From assembly GCF_013364195.1 (NCBI RefSeq), contig NZ_CP054918.1, positions 5,507,001-5,571,000 of the forward strand: a stretch of DNA of 64,000 nucleotides. The letters run 5' to 3'. The notes below the pieces were generated by a model. That model was given only the letters and a program-made list of their open reading frames with translations, made no database searches and had not been told where the DNA came from. The DNA is from Streptomyces sp. NA04227. GTDB lineage: Bacteria > Actinomycetota > Actinomycetes > Streptomycetales > Streptomycetaceae. A program made the translations under genes and the position numbers. Within the stretch, counting starts at the first letter, position 1; every line of letters begins with the position of its first letter. Shown one piece after another: positions 42,942 to 51,045 of this stretch.

Positions 42942-43004
42942 GGTGTCAGTGGTGTGGTGCCGGGTGCGGGCCGGCCGGTGGGGAGTACCGGAAGCGAACC
43001 ACGC

Positions 43005-43610
43005 TCACGCCACCGCCAGCCGTGCGCTCAGGCCCACGAACGAGACGGCGAAGACCCGGCGGATGCCGGTCATCAGGCCCGGCCGGGCCAGGACGCGGTC
43101 GCGTACGGCGGCGGCGCAGATCCCGTAGACGGCGAACACGACGAAGGTGAGCGCCATGAACACCGCGCCGAGCCGGAGCACGAGCCCCGGCGAGCCGGGG
43201 TCGTCCGCGGGGACGAACTGGGGGAGGAACGCCGCGAAGAACATGGTCAGCTTCGGGTTGAGCAGGTTCATCAGCACTCCCGAGGCGATCACCCGCAGCA
43301 CCGGCTGTGCCGCTGCTCCCTGCTCGACGGTCAGCATCTCCTTGTCGCGCAGCGTCGCCCAGGCCATGTACAGGAGGTATCCGACTCCGAGGTACTTGAC
43401 CACCTCGTAGGCGACCGTGCTGGTGTGCAGGAGCGCGGCGAGACCGGTGACCGTCGCCAGCAGATGCGGCAGGACGCCCAGGGTGCAGCCGAACGCGGCG
43501 ACCACGCCGGCCCGGCGGCCGTGGGAGATCCCGGCAGCGACGGTGTACACCACGCCGGTACCGGGGGTGACCACGACGATCAGGGTGGTCAGCAGGAAGG
43601 CGGGACTCAA
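43005..43610 (-). CDS. LysE-family amino-acid exporter
   Basis: The TTG at 43610 directly follows GGAGGT at ideal spacing, giving 201 residues. Longer upstream frames lack signals. The protein shows the LysE/RhtB pattern: LTTLIVVVTPGTGVVYTVAAGISHGRRAG at the N-terminus, LNPKLTMFFAAFLPQFV in the middle, and six hydrophobic segments overall. It should export an amino acid or a derivative through the cytoplasmic membrane. The downstream MocR regulator may control it. Confidence 0.92.
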   Translation of the reverse strand: MSPAFLLTTLIVVVTPGTGVVYTVAAGISHGRRAGVVAAFGCTLGVLPHLLATVTGLAALLHTSTVAYEVVKYLGVGYLLYMAWATLRDKEMLTVEQGAAAQPVLRVIASGVLMNLLNPKLTMFFAAFLPQFVPADDPGSPGLVLRLGAVFMALTFVVFAVYGICAAAVRDRVLARPGLMTGIRRVFAVSFVGLSARLAVA

Positions 43611-44010
43611 CGGGGACCTCCACGAAGTTCGGGGTTCCCTCCACCCTGGGCCCGTCATGGTCTGCGGCACAGAGCCAAAGAGTGCCGGTCCGACAGGGCC
43701 ATATGTCGAGCGGGCCGAGGCGGGCTCCCCGCCGCGGACGCGGCTCGCGGCGCGGTCGGCGGTCGCGCGGCAGGTGCTCAGGCGTTCGGCGGCGTGCCCA
43801 GCACCGCCCCGCACGCCCGTCGGCCCCGTCCGGTTCCTCCGGCCGAGTGGCCTTGCCCCCTCGCGGCGCCGTGTCTGCCGCGGGCCCGCGCGGCGGTCGC
43901 CTTCAGTGGGGGATCACGTCTGATCAGCTTCATATTCCCCCGAACGAGAACAGTCCCGCACGGCGCGGCCCCGGTCACAGGGGGCGGCCGGCGAGTTCCG
44001 GAGGTCCCAG
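43611..44010. promoter_or_regulatory. Divergent promoter region of LysE and solute-binding protein genes
   Basis: The 400 bp carry no recognised gene. Near the solute-binding gene, GATCA-CGTC-TGATC (43912-43925) is a perfect inverted repeat directly upstream of CATATT (43931-43936), which resembles a -10 element. This could be an operator for the lipoprotein gene. Confidence 0.45.
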
Positions 44011-46512
44011 ATGTCTTACGAAGGCGCAGGCCGACGCAGGGTGATGCGTTCGGTGGCGTTCCTCACGACGGGCGTCCTCGCGGTGCCCGCCCTCGCCGCC
44101 TGCAGTTCCGACGAGAAACAGGCCCCGTCCCCCGCGCGGCAGGACCTCGGCTCCGCGGACCGAGGCAGGGTGGCCGACGGTGCGAGTGCCCGCTGGGCGG
44201 TGGACTCGCTGCCCAGCACGTTCAACGTCTACCAGTCCGACGCCGAGGAGACGACGTCGCGGGTGGCCGGTGCCGTACTGCCGTCCATGTTCCGCCTCGA
44301 CGCGTCCGGCAGGCCCACCCGGGACGCCGACTTCCTGGAGTCCGCGAAGGTCGTTGAGGACGATCCGCAGGTCGTCCTGTACCGGCTGAACCAGCAGGCG
44401 GTGTGGAGCGACGGCCGGGAGATCGGCGCCGCGGACTTCGTCGCCCAGTGGCGCGCGCTGTCCGGCCGCGACAGCTCGTACTGGACGGCGCGCAACGCCG
44501 GTTACAACCGCATCGCCAAGATCGAGCGCGGCGACAACGACCTGGAGGTGCGGGTCACCTTCAAGGAGCGCTACGCGGACTGGCAGTCGCTGTTCTCCCC
44601 GCTGTACCCGAAGCAGGTCATGGGCAGCCCCGACGCCTTCAACGAGAAGTCGCGCGAGGCGCTGAAGATCACCGCGGGACCGTTCGCGCCGCAGCAGGGC
44701 AAGGACACCGCGAAGAAGAAGGGGGACGACGCGGAGAGCGGGGACGGCGTCCGGTCCGGTTCCGGTTTCCCGGAGCTGACCCTGGTCCGCAACACGCGCT
44801 GGTGGGGCGAGCGGGCCAAGCTCGACCGGCTGATCCTCGCCGCGGTCCCCGCGGACCGCCGTCTGGAGGCCCTGCGCAAGGGCCGTATCGACATCGCCGC
44901 CCTCGAACCGGACGACGCCCGGCGCCTCGATCAGCGCCGCGGCGCCCAGGCCGCGGGCGGCGCCTCGGCCGCCGGGCCCGGCAAGCTGAGCGCCGCGGAC
45001 GCGCTGCGCTCGTGGGCGGTGGCGCACGGCTCCGACGAGGCGGCGGCCGAGAAGGAGCGAGCGGTCCGCGAGAAGGCCGAGCGGGCCCGGATCGCCTTCG
45101 CCAAGGAGCAGGCGGGGCTTGGCCGTTACGAGCTCCGCAAGTCCCTGGAACCCGCCTTCACCCAGCTCGCCCTGAACGGCTCCTCCGGACCGCTCACCGA
45201 CGACCGGGTGCGCAAGGCGGTCGCCCGGGCCATCGACCGTGCGCAGCTCGCGCGCTCGGTACTCCGTCCCTTCGGCCTGCCCGCCGAGCCGGTCGGCAGC
45301 CACCTCGCCCTCGCGGGCCAGCGCGGGTATGCGGACGGCAGCGGCGCCCTCGGCGCCCAGGACACCGCGGAGGCACAGGCCCTGCTGGCCGACGCGGGCT
45401 GGGTGCCCGGCGGCCCGCTGCGCCAGGACGACGGCGACCAGGAGACGGACGCCCGCTCCGACACCCGCACCGAGCGCGGCAAGAGCGACGGCGGGGACGC
45501 GGGGTCCGAGGGCGACGACAAGTCGAAGTCGGGCAAGGTGAGTTCGGGGCGGGGTGACGGCAAGTCCGCGGGCGCGGAGGTCGGTTCGGGAGCGGATGAC
45601 GGCAAGTCACCCAAGAACGCCGCGCGTTCGACGCGCGACGACCACGCCGACACGAACAAGCAGACCGGCAGGGGAGACGGCGACCAGACCGGCAGAGGAG
45701 ACGGCGACCAGACCGGAAAGGGCGCGGATCAGCGGACCGGCAAGGAAGTCGCCGAGCCGCTGCGTGCCGCGCCGCACGCCGGTCGGCCCGAGGGGAAGCC
45801 GGACCAGGACAAGCCGCACTCCGGGCCCGGCGGCGCTCCCGGCGCCTACGCGCCCAAGGGCACGGCGGCGCCCGGCGGTTCCAAGGCCGGGCTGCTCGCC
45901 AAGGACGGCAAGGCGATGACGCTGCGGTTCGTCCTGCCCTCCGGCCCGGGCTCGCAGTCGCTGCGCGAGGTCGGTGCCCGTATCTCGCGGATGCTCGGCC
46001 GGATCGGCATCCGTACCCAGATGGTCAAGGTGGCCGACGACGGCTACTTCCGTGACCACATCGCGTCGGGCGAGTACGACCTGGCCCTCTACTCCTGGCC
46101 CGCCACCGCCTTCCCGGCCACCGACGCCCGGCCCATCTACGCCAAGCCGGTGCCCGGGGCGGACGGCTCGCTGAACGTCGCGCAGAACTACACCCGGGTC
46201 GGTACGGACTACATCGACCAGCTCTTCGACAAGGCCAGCACCGAGCTGGACAGCGGGGACGTGGCCTCCCTGATGCGCAAGGCCGACGCCCGCATCTGGG
46301 CCGCCGCCGGATCCCTGCCGCTCTACCAGGGGCCCCAGCTCGTCGCGGTGCGCAGGGACCTCGCCAACGTCGGCGCCTTCGGCTTCGAGGCCCCGCGCTA
46401 CGAGGACATCGGCTTCCTGAAGTCCTCCGCCCGCTCGGGCCCCGGCGCCGAGAAGGCCGCGGCGGGTCCCGAGGGCGAGCGGAAGCGGGAACCGGCCGAA
46501 ACCGAGCGCTGA
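44011..46512 (+). CDS. ABC transporter family-5 solute-binding lipoprotein with large disordered insert
   Basis: 833 residues, much longer than the usual 530-600. GGAGG precedes the ATG at 44011. The signal peptide ends in a lipobox (LAACSS, Cys near residue 31). The family-5 fold is recognisable at both ends: TFNVYQSDAEETTSR, AGPFAP, LTDDRVRKAVARAIDRAQLA, and later IRTQMVKVADDGYF. Between about residues 470 and 625 lies an insert rich in Asp, Gly, Lys and Ser, including repeats of TGRGDGDQ, that looks disordered. No permease or ATPase genes are adjacent, so it is an orphan peptide-binding protein near typA. Confidence 0.88.
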   Translation: MSYEGAGRRRVMRSVAFLTTGVLAVPALAACSSDEKQAPSPARQDLGSADRGRVADGASARWAVDSLPSTFNVYQSDAEETTSRVAGAVLPSMFRLDASGRPTRDADFLESAKVVEDDPQVVLYRLNQQAVWSDGREIGAADFVAQWRALSGRDSSYWTARNAGYNRIAKIERGDNDLEVRVTFKERYADWQSLFSPLYPKQVMGSPDAFNEKSREALKITAGPFAPQQGKDTAKKKGDDAESGDGVRSGSGFPELTLVRNTRWWGERAKLDRLILAAVPADRRLEALRKGRIDIAALEPDDARRLDQRRGAQAAGGASAAGPGKLSAADALRSWAVAHGSDEAAAEKERAVREKAERARIAFAKEQAGLGRYELRKSLEPAFTQLALNGSSGPLTDDRVRKAVARAIDRAQLARSVLRPFGLPAEPVGSHLALAGQRGYADGSGALGAQDTAEAQALLADAGWVPGGPLRQDDGDQETDARSDTRTERGKSDGGDAGSEGDDKSKSGKVSSGRGDGKSAGAEVGSGADDGKSPKNAARSTRDDHADTNKQTGRGDGDQTGRGDGDQTGKGADQRTGKEVAEPLRAAPHAGRPEGKPDQDKPHSGPGGAPGAYAPKGTAAPGGSKAGLLAKDGKAMTLRFVLPSGPGSQSLREVGARISRMLGRIGIRTQMVKVADDGYFRDHIASGEYDLALYSWPATAFPATDARPIYAKPVPGADGSLNVAQNYTRVGTDYIDQLFDKASTELDSGDVASLMRKADARIWAAAGSLPLYQGPQLVAVRRDLANVGAFGFEAPRYEDIGFLKSSARSGPGAEKAAAGPEGERKREPAETER

Positions 46513-46914
46513 GCGAGCGCCGAACCGGCCCCCTGCCCGACCCCCGACGGACACGGGGTGAAGGTTTGGGGGCCGCGCGGCGAACTTGTTCGCAAAGGGA
46601 GCGGATCGACTTGCCCGTCGGCGGTGTCGGCGGGCAGTCTCGTGCTCGCCCATTGACCACCGAGCGCCTCCCCAGCGCACGGCGCTGCCGCGCCGCCGGT
46701 GACCCGCGTGACCTGCGTCTCATCTCCTCCACGAGCTCCGCCTCGTCACGCGCCCTCCAGCCCTCCGTGGCCCGTCGCACTCGGCCCCGCGGAGGCCCTC
46801 GGCCTTGACGCCCCGTACGATGGGGTGAGGCCGTGGCGTGTCCAGCCCGGCAGGGCCGCGTACGCCAGGCGTACGCCGAGCCGTCCACACCTCCCGGGAG
46901 AAGCGCCGCACGTT
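46513..46914. other. Region upstream of typA
   Basis: The 402 bp contain no recognised gene. GCGAAC-TT-GTTCGC (46580-46593) is a perfect 6-bp inverted repeat, and TACGAT (46816-46821) could be the -10 of the typA promoter, although no good -35 is at the right distance. Confidence 0.4.
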
Positions 46915-48831
46915 ATGGCTGCAACTGTTCAGCGTCACGACATTCGCAACGTCGCCATCGTCGCCCACGTCGACCACGGCAAGACCACCCTCGTCGACGC
47001 CATGCTGAAGCAGGCCGGCGCCTTCGCCGCCCATCAGCTCGAGCAGGTCGACGACCGGGTCATGGACTCGAACGACCTGGAGCGTGAGAAGGGCATCACG
47101 ATCCTCGCCAAGAACACGGCGGTGAAGTACCACCCGAAGGACGGCGCGGGGCCGATCACGATCAACATCATCGACACCCCCGGCCACGCCGACTTCGGTG
47201 GCGAGGTCGAGCGCGGTCTGTCGATGGTCGACGCGGTCGTGCTGCTCGTCGACGCCTCCGAGGGCCCGCTCCCGCAGACCCGCTTCGTGCTGCGCAAGGC
47301 GCTCCAGGCGCGGCTGCCCGTCATCCTGTGCATCAACAAGACGGACCGTCCCGACTCGCGTATCGACGAGGTCGTGAACGAGGCCTACGACCTGTTCCTC
47401 GACCTGGACGCCGACGAGGACCAGATCGAGTTCCCGATCGTCTACGCGTGTGCGCGTGACGGCGTGGCCTCCCTGACCAAGCCGGAGAACGGCACCGTCC
47501 CGGCCGACTCCACCAGCCTGGAGCCGTTCTTCTCCACCCTCCTCGAGCACGTCCCGGCCCCCTCCTACGAGGAGGACGCCCCGCTCCAGGCGCACGTCAC
47601 CAACCTCGACGCGGACAACTTCCTCGGCCGTATCGCGCTGCTGCGCGTCGAGCAGGGCGAGCTGAAGAAGGGCCAGTCCGTCGCGTGGATCAAGCGCGAC
47701 GGCACCGTGGCCAACGTCCGCATCAGCGAGCTGATGATGACCGAGGCGCTCACCCGCAAGCCCGCCGAGAAGGCCGGTCCGGGTGACATCTGTGCGGTCG
47801 CCGGTATCCCCGACATCATGATCGGCGAGACCCTGGCCGACCCGGAGAACCCGGTCGCGCTGCCGCTGATCACGGTGGACGAGCCCGCGATCTCCATGGT
47901 CATCGGTACGAACACCTCGCCGCTGGTCGGCCGCGGCGGCACCGGCAAGGGCGCGGACAACAAGGCCGCGGTCAAGGACCGCAAGGTCACCGCCCGCCAG
48001 GTCAAGGACCGCCTCGACCGCGAGCTCGTCGGCAACGTCTCGCTGCGCGTGCTCGACACCGAGCGCCCGGACGCCTGGGAGGTGCAGGGCCGCGGTGAGC
48101 TGGCGCTGGCCATCCTGGTGGAGACCATGCGCCGGGAAGGCTTCGAGCTGACCATCGGCAAGCCGCAGGTGGTCACCAAGGAGGTCGACGGCAAGGTCCA
48201 CGAGCCCGTCGAGCGCATCACCATCGACGTGCCCGAGGAGCACATGGGCGCGGTCACCCAGCTCATGGGCACCCGCAAGGGCCGGATGGACAACATGTCG
48301 AACCACGGCTCCGGCTGGGTGCGCATGGAGTTCGTGGTGCCCTCGCGCGGACTCATCGGTTTCCGCACCGAGTTCCTCACTAACACCCGTGGCACCGGCA
48401 TCGCGCACTCCATCCACGAGGGCCACGAGCCGTGGTTCGGCGCCCTGCAGACCCGTAACAACGGCTCGCTGGTGGCGGACCGTTCCGGCTCCGTGACCGC
48501 CTTCGCGATGACCAACCTGCAGGAGCGCGGTGTGCTGTTCACCGAGCCCGGCACCGAGGTGTACGAGGGCATGATCGTCGGTGAGAACTCGCGCTCCGAC
48601 GACATGGACGTGAACATCACCAAGGAGAAGAAGCTCACCAACATGCGGTCGTCCTCGGCCGACTCGTTCGAGGCGATCGTGCCGCCGCGCAAGCTCTCCC
48701 TGGAGCAGTCGCTGGAGTTCTGCCGCGACGACGAGTGCGTCGAGGTCACCCCGGAGGCCGTACGCATCCGCAAGGTGAACCTGGACGGCCGCGAGCGCGC
48801 CCGCGCGGCCTCGCGCGCCAAGCACGGCTGA
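46915..48831 (+). CDS. typA: Translational GTPase TypA/BipA
   Basis: 638 residues from the ATG at 46915 (MAATVQRHDIRN). The EF-G-like GTPase domain has G1 AHVDHGKTT, the switch I region EREKGITI, G3 DTPGHADF and G4 NKTD. EF-G-like domains III and V and the TypA-specific C-terminal domain (STRGTG-like region NTRGTGIAHSIHEGH) follow. It binds the ribosome and acts in subunit assembly and stress or cold adaptation. The gene is single and followed by a strong terminator. Confidence 0.97.
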   Translation: MAATVQRHDIRNVAIVAHVDHGKTTLVDAMLKQAGAFAAHQLEQVDDRVMDSNDLEREKGITILAKNTAVKYHPKDGAGPITINIIDTPGHADFGGEVERGLSMVDAVVLLVDASEGPLPQTRFVLRKALQARLPVILCINKTDRPDSRIDEVVNEAYDLFLDLDADEDQIEFPIVYACARDGVASLTKPENGTVPADSTSLEPFFSTLLEHVPAPSYEEDAPLQAHVTNLDADNFLGRIALLRVEQGELKKGQSVAWIKRDGTVANVRISELMMTEALTRKPAEKAGPGDICAVAGIPDIMIGETLADPENPVALPLITVDEPAISMVIGTNTSPLVGRGGTGKGADNKAAVKDRKVTARQVKDRLDRELVGNVSLRVLDTERPDAWEVQGRGELALAILVETMRREGFELTIGKPQVVTKEVDGKVHEPVERITIDVPEEHMGAVTQLMGTRKGRMDNMSNHGSGWVRMEFVVPSRGLIGFRTEFLTNTRGTGIAHSIHEGHEPWFGALQTRNNGSLVADRSGSVTAFAMTNLQERGVLFTEPGTEVYEGMIVGENSRSDDMDVNITKEKKLTNMRSSSADSFEAIVPPRKLSLEQSLEFCRDDECVEVTPEAVRIRKVNLDGRERARAASRAKHG

Positions 48832-48890
48832 CCGACGCCCGGTTGAGCCCTCGCGCGACCGAGCGCGGCAGGGGTCCGTAGAACCGAGAG

Positions 48891-48927
48891 ACCGGCCCGT
48901 CCTCCCGTCACCGGGAGGGCGGGCCGG
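48891..48927 (+). terminator. Terminator after typA
   Basis: ACCGGCCCGTCCTCCCG and CGGGAGGGCGGGCCGGT pair over 17 positions with one G-T wobble around the loop TCAC, followed by CCCGTTT. Confidence 0.9.
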
Positions 48928-49268
48928 TCCCGTTTCACCAGAGGGGCCCGGTCCCGTTTTGGCAAAGTCCCACCGGACACTTTCCCGGAAGTCGACGCAC
49001 AGATGTAACAAGCTGCGGTCGAGAAGCAGTTCTACGCGCGGAGCCGGTTGGCTAGGCTGCCCGTAGGCATGGATGATGCGCACTGCGCACCGCCTCGCCC
49101 GCCGATCGCCCGTCGATCGACCGCACGGTCCGCCCTCCGTTTCCTCGCGGTGGGTCACCGTCGGGCCCCTGGAGAGCCCCCGGAGCAGAGCTCCGGAAGA
49201 GGCTCCGGAAGGCCCCGCGAAAGCGGCATGCGAGGGCGATTCCCGCAAGCGATTTCCCTGAACCGAGA

Positions 49269-49296
49269 GTCCGTTATGCGGACATCGGTGACCGAT
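49269..49296. promoter_or_regulatory. Two adjoining inverted repeats, candidate operator
   Basis: GTCCG/CGGAC with a 5-nt spacer is followed without a gap by ATCGG/CCGAT with a 3-nt spacer. The pair lies about 620 bp upstream of the first permease gene, in a local AT-rich segment. Confidence 0.45.
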
Positions 49297-49417
49297 ACAT
49301 AGGTAACAAGTCCGTTTCGCGGCCATCTATCTCGGATCGCTTTGTCCGGATTTCGGATTAAGCGCGTAGGAGGTGTGATCGAATCGAGACCAAAAGACGG
49401 TGGTCGGGGGGAACCCC

Positions 49418-49573
49418 ATGGCTGATAGTTGTCCGCGTAGAGCTCGGGTCAATGGGTTAACGCGCTGTGGGGAGCGCGGACTCACGAGCACACTGGGGCA
49501 CATGGAACTTGCCGTCAGGGGTGGCGGTGAATCCTCCTGTGCCCTCCTTCGTAGTGAACGAGTGGACTCTTGA
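49418..49573 (+). CDS. Small ORF with a TTA codon, possible leader
   Basis: The 51-codon frame starts at ATG 49418 with GGGGGGA upstream, and begins MADSCPRRARVNGL. Its 14th codon is TTA (49457-49459), rare in Streptomyces and read by the bldA tRNA. Its stop overlaps the GAGGAGG site of the next small frame. No homologue is recognised, so it may be a leader peptide or chance. Confidence 0.25.
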   Translation: MADSCPRRARVNGLTRCGERGLTSTLGHMELAVRGGGESSCALLRSERVDS

Positions 49574-49583
49574 GGAGGACCCC

Positions 49584-49742
49584 ATGCGCGGTGCCACACG
49601 CACCAGATGGGTCGCGTCACCCCAGATGCACGCCATCCGGGCCGCAGGGCTCGGCGCTTCGGTCGATACCCCAGCGTCGGGCGGCACAGGTCGCCCCGGC
49701 TCCAGTCGGGGCCTCGACCCAGTCGGCATCTCCCAGTCATAG
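49584..49742 (+). pseudogene. Possible N-terminal stub of a solute-binding protein gene
   Basis: A near-ideal ribosome binding site (GAGGAGG, spacing 5) precedes ATG 49584. The first codons, MRGATRTRWVAS, resemble MRGATHAKWAAC, the start of the solute-binding lipoprotein gene at 58171, with differences mainly at third positions. After about 12 codons the similarity ends, no lipobox follows and the frame stops at 49742 (52 codons). It looks like the remnant of a paralogous binding-protein gene. Confidence 0.35.
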
Positions 49743-49919
49743 CCCAACCCAGCACGCCAGGCCGTGAGTTGGGCGCACGTCCGCTCCACGGTCGGCACGC
49801 CGTACCGGCGTGCGCTGGTGTGCGGGCACCTCGTGCATCGGTCAACTGTCAGGCGTGGGCCTTCCCGTGAGGCGAGCGCTTCGGCTGCCGGCCACCGATA
49901 CCTGTGAAACGGACGAATC

Positions 49920-50945
49920 ATGACGAGTCCAATCGAGATCAAGGGCACCGACGCCCCCGTCTTGGACAAGGACCCCGATCCGAAGGCCGCCCCCGAGGAG
50001 AAGAAGCTGGCGGGGCGCTCGCCAGGCCAGCTCATGTGGAGCCGGTTCAAGCGGGACAAGGCCGGCGTCATATCGGCGTGCATAGTCATCTTCTTCTTCG
50101 CGGTCGCGGCTCTCGCGCCGGTGATCTCGAAGCTGTACGGCAAGGACCCGTACACCCTGTACGCGCAGGAAGACCCGTTGCTCTTCGACGAGTTCAACTA
50201 CCCGGCGGGCGCCAACGGCGGTATCTCCTCCGAGTACTGGTTCGGCATCGAGCCGAAGCTCGGACGCGACGTCTTCATGCAGCTCGTCTACGGCATGCGG
50301 ACCTCGCTCTACACGGCCCTCGCCGCGACCCTGCTGATGGTTCTCGTCGGTGTCCTCATCGGCATCGTCGGCGGCTACATGGGCGGCAAGGTCGACTACT
50401 GGCTCGGCCGGGTCACCGACTTCCTGCTCGCCTTCCCGAGCCAGCTCTTCTTCGTGGCCTCGATGCCGGTCATCACCACCATCTTCGTCAGCCCCGAGGA
50501 CGCGACGCCCACGTATGTGAAGGCCCTCGCCATCATCGGTGTGCTGTCGTTCCTGGGCTGGATGGGCCTGGCCCGTCTGATCCGCGCCGTCACCCTCTCC
50601 CTGCGCGAGCGGGAGTTCGTTGAGGCGGCGAAGGTCGCGGGTGCCTCGCCCTGGCGCATCATCCGTAAGGAACTGCTGCCCAACCTCGTCACCCCGATCC
50701 TCGTGCAGGCCACTTACCTCCTGCCCAGCACGATTCTCTCGGTCGCCTTCCTCTCGTTCGTCGGTGTCGGTTACGACGCCACGACCCCTGACTGGGGGCG
50801 CATGTTCGCCACCGGTGCGGAGATCTACGAGCTGGACCCGACCTACATGCTCTTCCCGGGTGTCGCCATGGTCGTCTTCGTCGTGGCGTTCAACCTCCTC
50901 GGTGACTCCGTCCGGGACGCGTTCGATCCCAAGACGGGCCGCTGA
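49920..50945 (+). CDS. Oligopeptide ABC transporter permease, DppC/OppC type
   Basis: 341 residues, first gene of the operon. After a charged cytoplasmic N-terminus (about 45 residues) comes a first membrane segment (VISACIVIFFFAVAALAPVI), then the OppC_N region and the BPD_transp_1 domain with five further segments. The EAA loop that docks to the ATPases reads EFVEAAKVAGASPWRIIRKELLPN. The periplasmic loop (FGIEPKLGRDVFMQLVYGMR) contains the conserved G-R-D. It pairs with the DppB-type permease encoded two genes on. Confidence 0.94.
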   Translation: MTSPIEIKGTDAPVLDKDPDPKAAPEEKKLAGRSPGQLMWSRFKRDKAGVISACIVIFFFAVAALAPVISKLYGKDPYTLYAQEDPLLFDEFNYPAGANGGISSEYWFGIEPKLGRDVFMQLVYGMRTSLYTALAATLLMVLVGVLIGIVGGYMGGKVDYWLGRVTDFLLAFPSQLFFVASMPVITTIFVSPEDATPTYVKALAIIGVLSFLGWMGLARLIRAVTLSLREREFVEAAKVAGASPWRIIRKELLPNLVTPILVQATYLLPSTILSVAFLSFVGVGYDATTPDWGRMFATGAEIYELDPTYMLFPGVAMVVFVVAFNLLGDSVRDAFDPKTGR

Positions 50946-51045
50946 CCTCCCACAGGAGGGGGCCGCTGCCACACCCGGGCGCCGGCGTGGGCCGGATGTG
51001 CCAGGCAGCACCTTTCACTACTCACAGGCAGGTGGACTGAACTCC

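Larger units (their letters stand above)
48928..49919 (+). promoter_or_regulatory. Long upstream region of the first oligopeptide ABC operon
   Basis: About 1 kb without a large gene. It contains two adjoining inverted repeats, GTCCG-TTATG-CGGAC (49269-49283) and ATCGG-TGA-CCGAT (49284-49296), in a less GC-rich stretch, a strong GTAGGAGGT site near 49367-49374, two small ORFs (listed separately) and a hairpin GCACGCCG-TAC-CGGCGTGC at 49795-49813. The operon promoter probably lies in the low-GC section 49250-49380. Confidence 0.5.

Noticed and set aside
46580..46593. LexA/SOS-like box GCGAACTTGTTCGC upstream of typA
   Set aside because: The actinobacterial LexA box needs four bases between CGAAC and GTTCG. 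Here there are only two, and typA is not a known SOS gene.
49375..49425. A 16-codon frame starting GTG directly at GTAGGAGGT
   Set aside because: The ribosome site is immediately adjacent to the start with almost no spacing, so initiation there is unlikely. The ATG at 49418 is the better small-ORF start.
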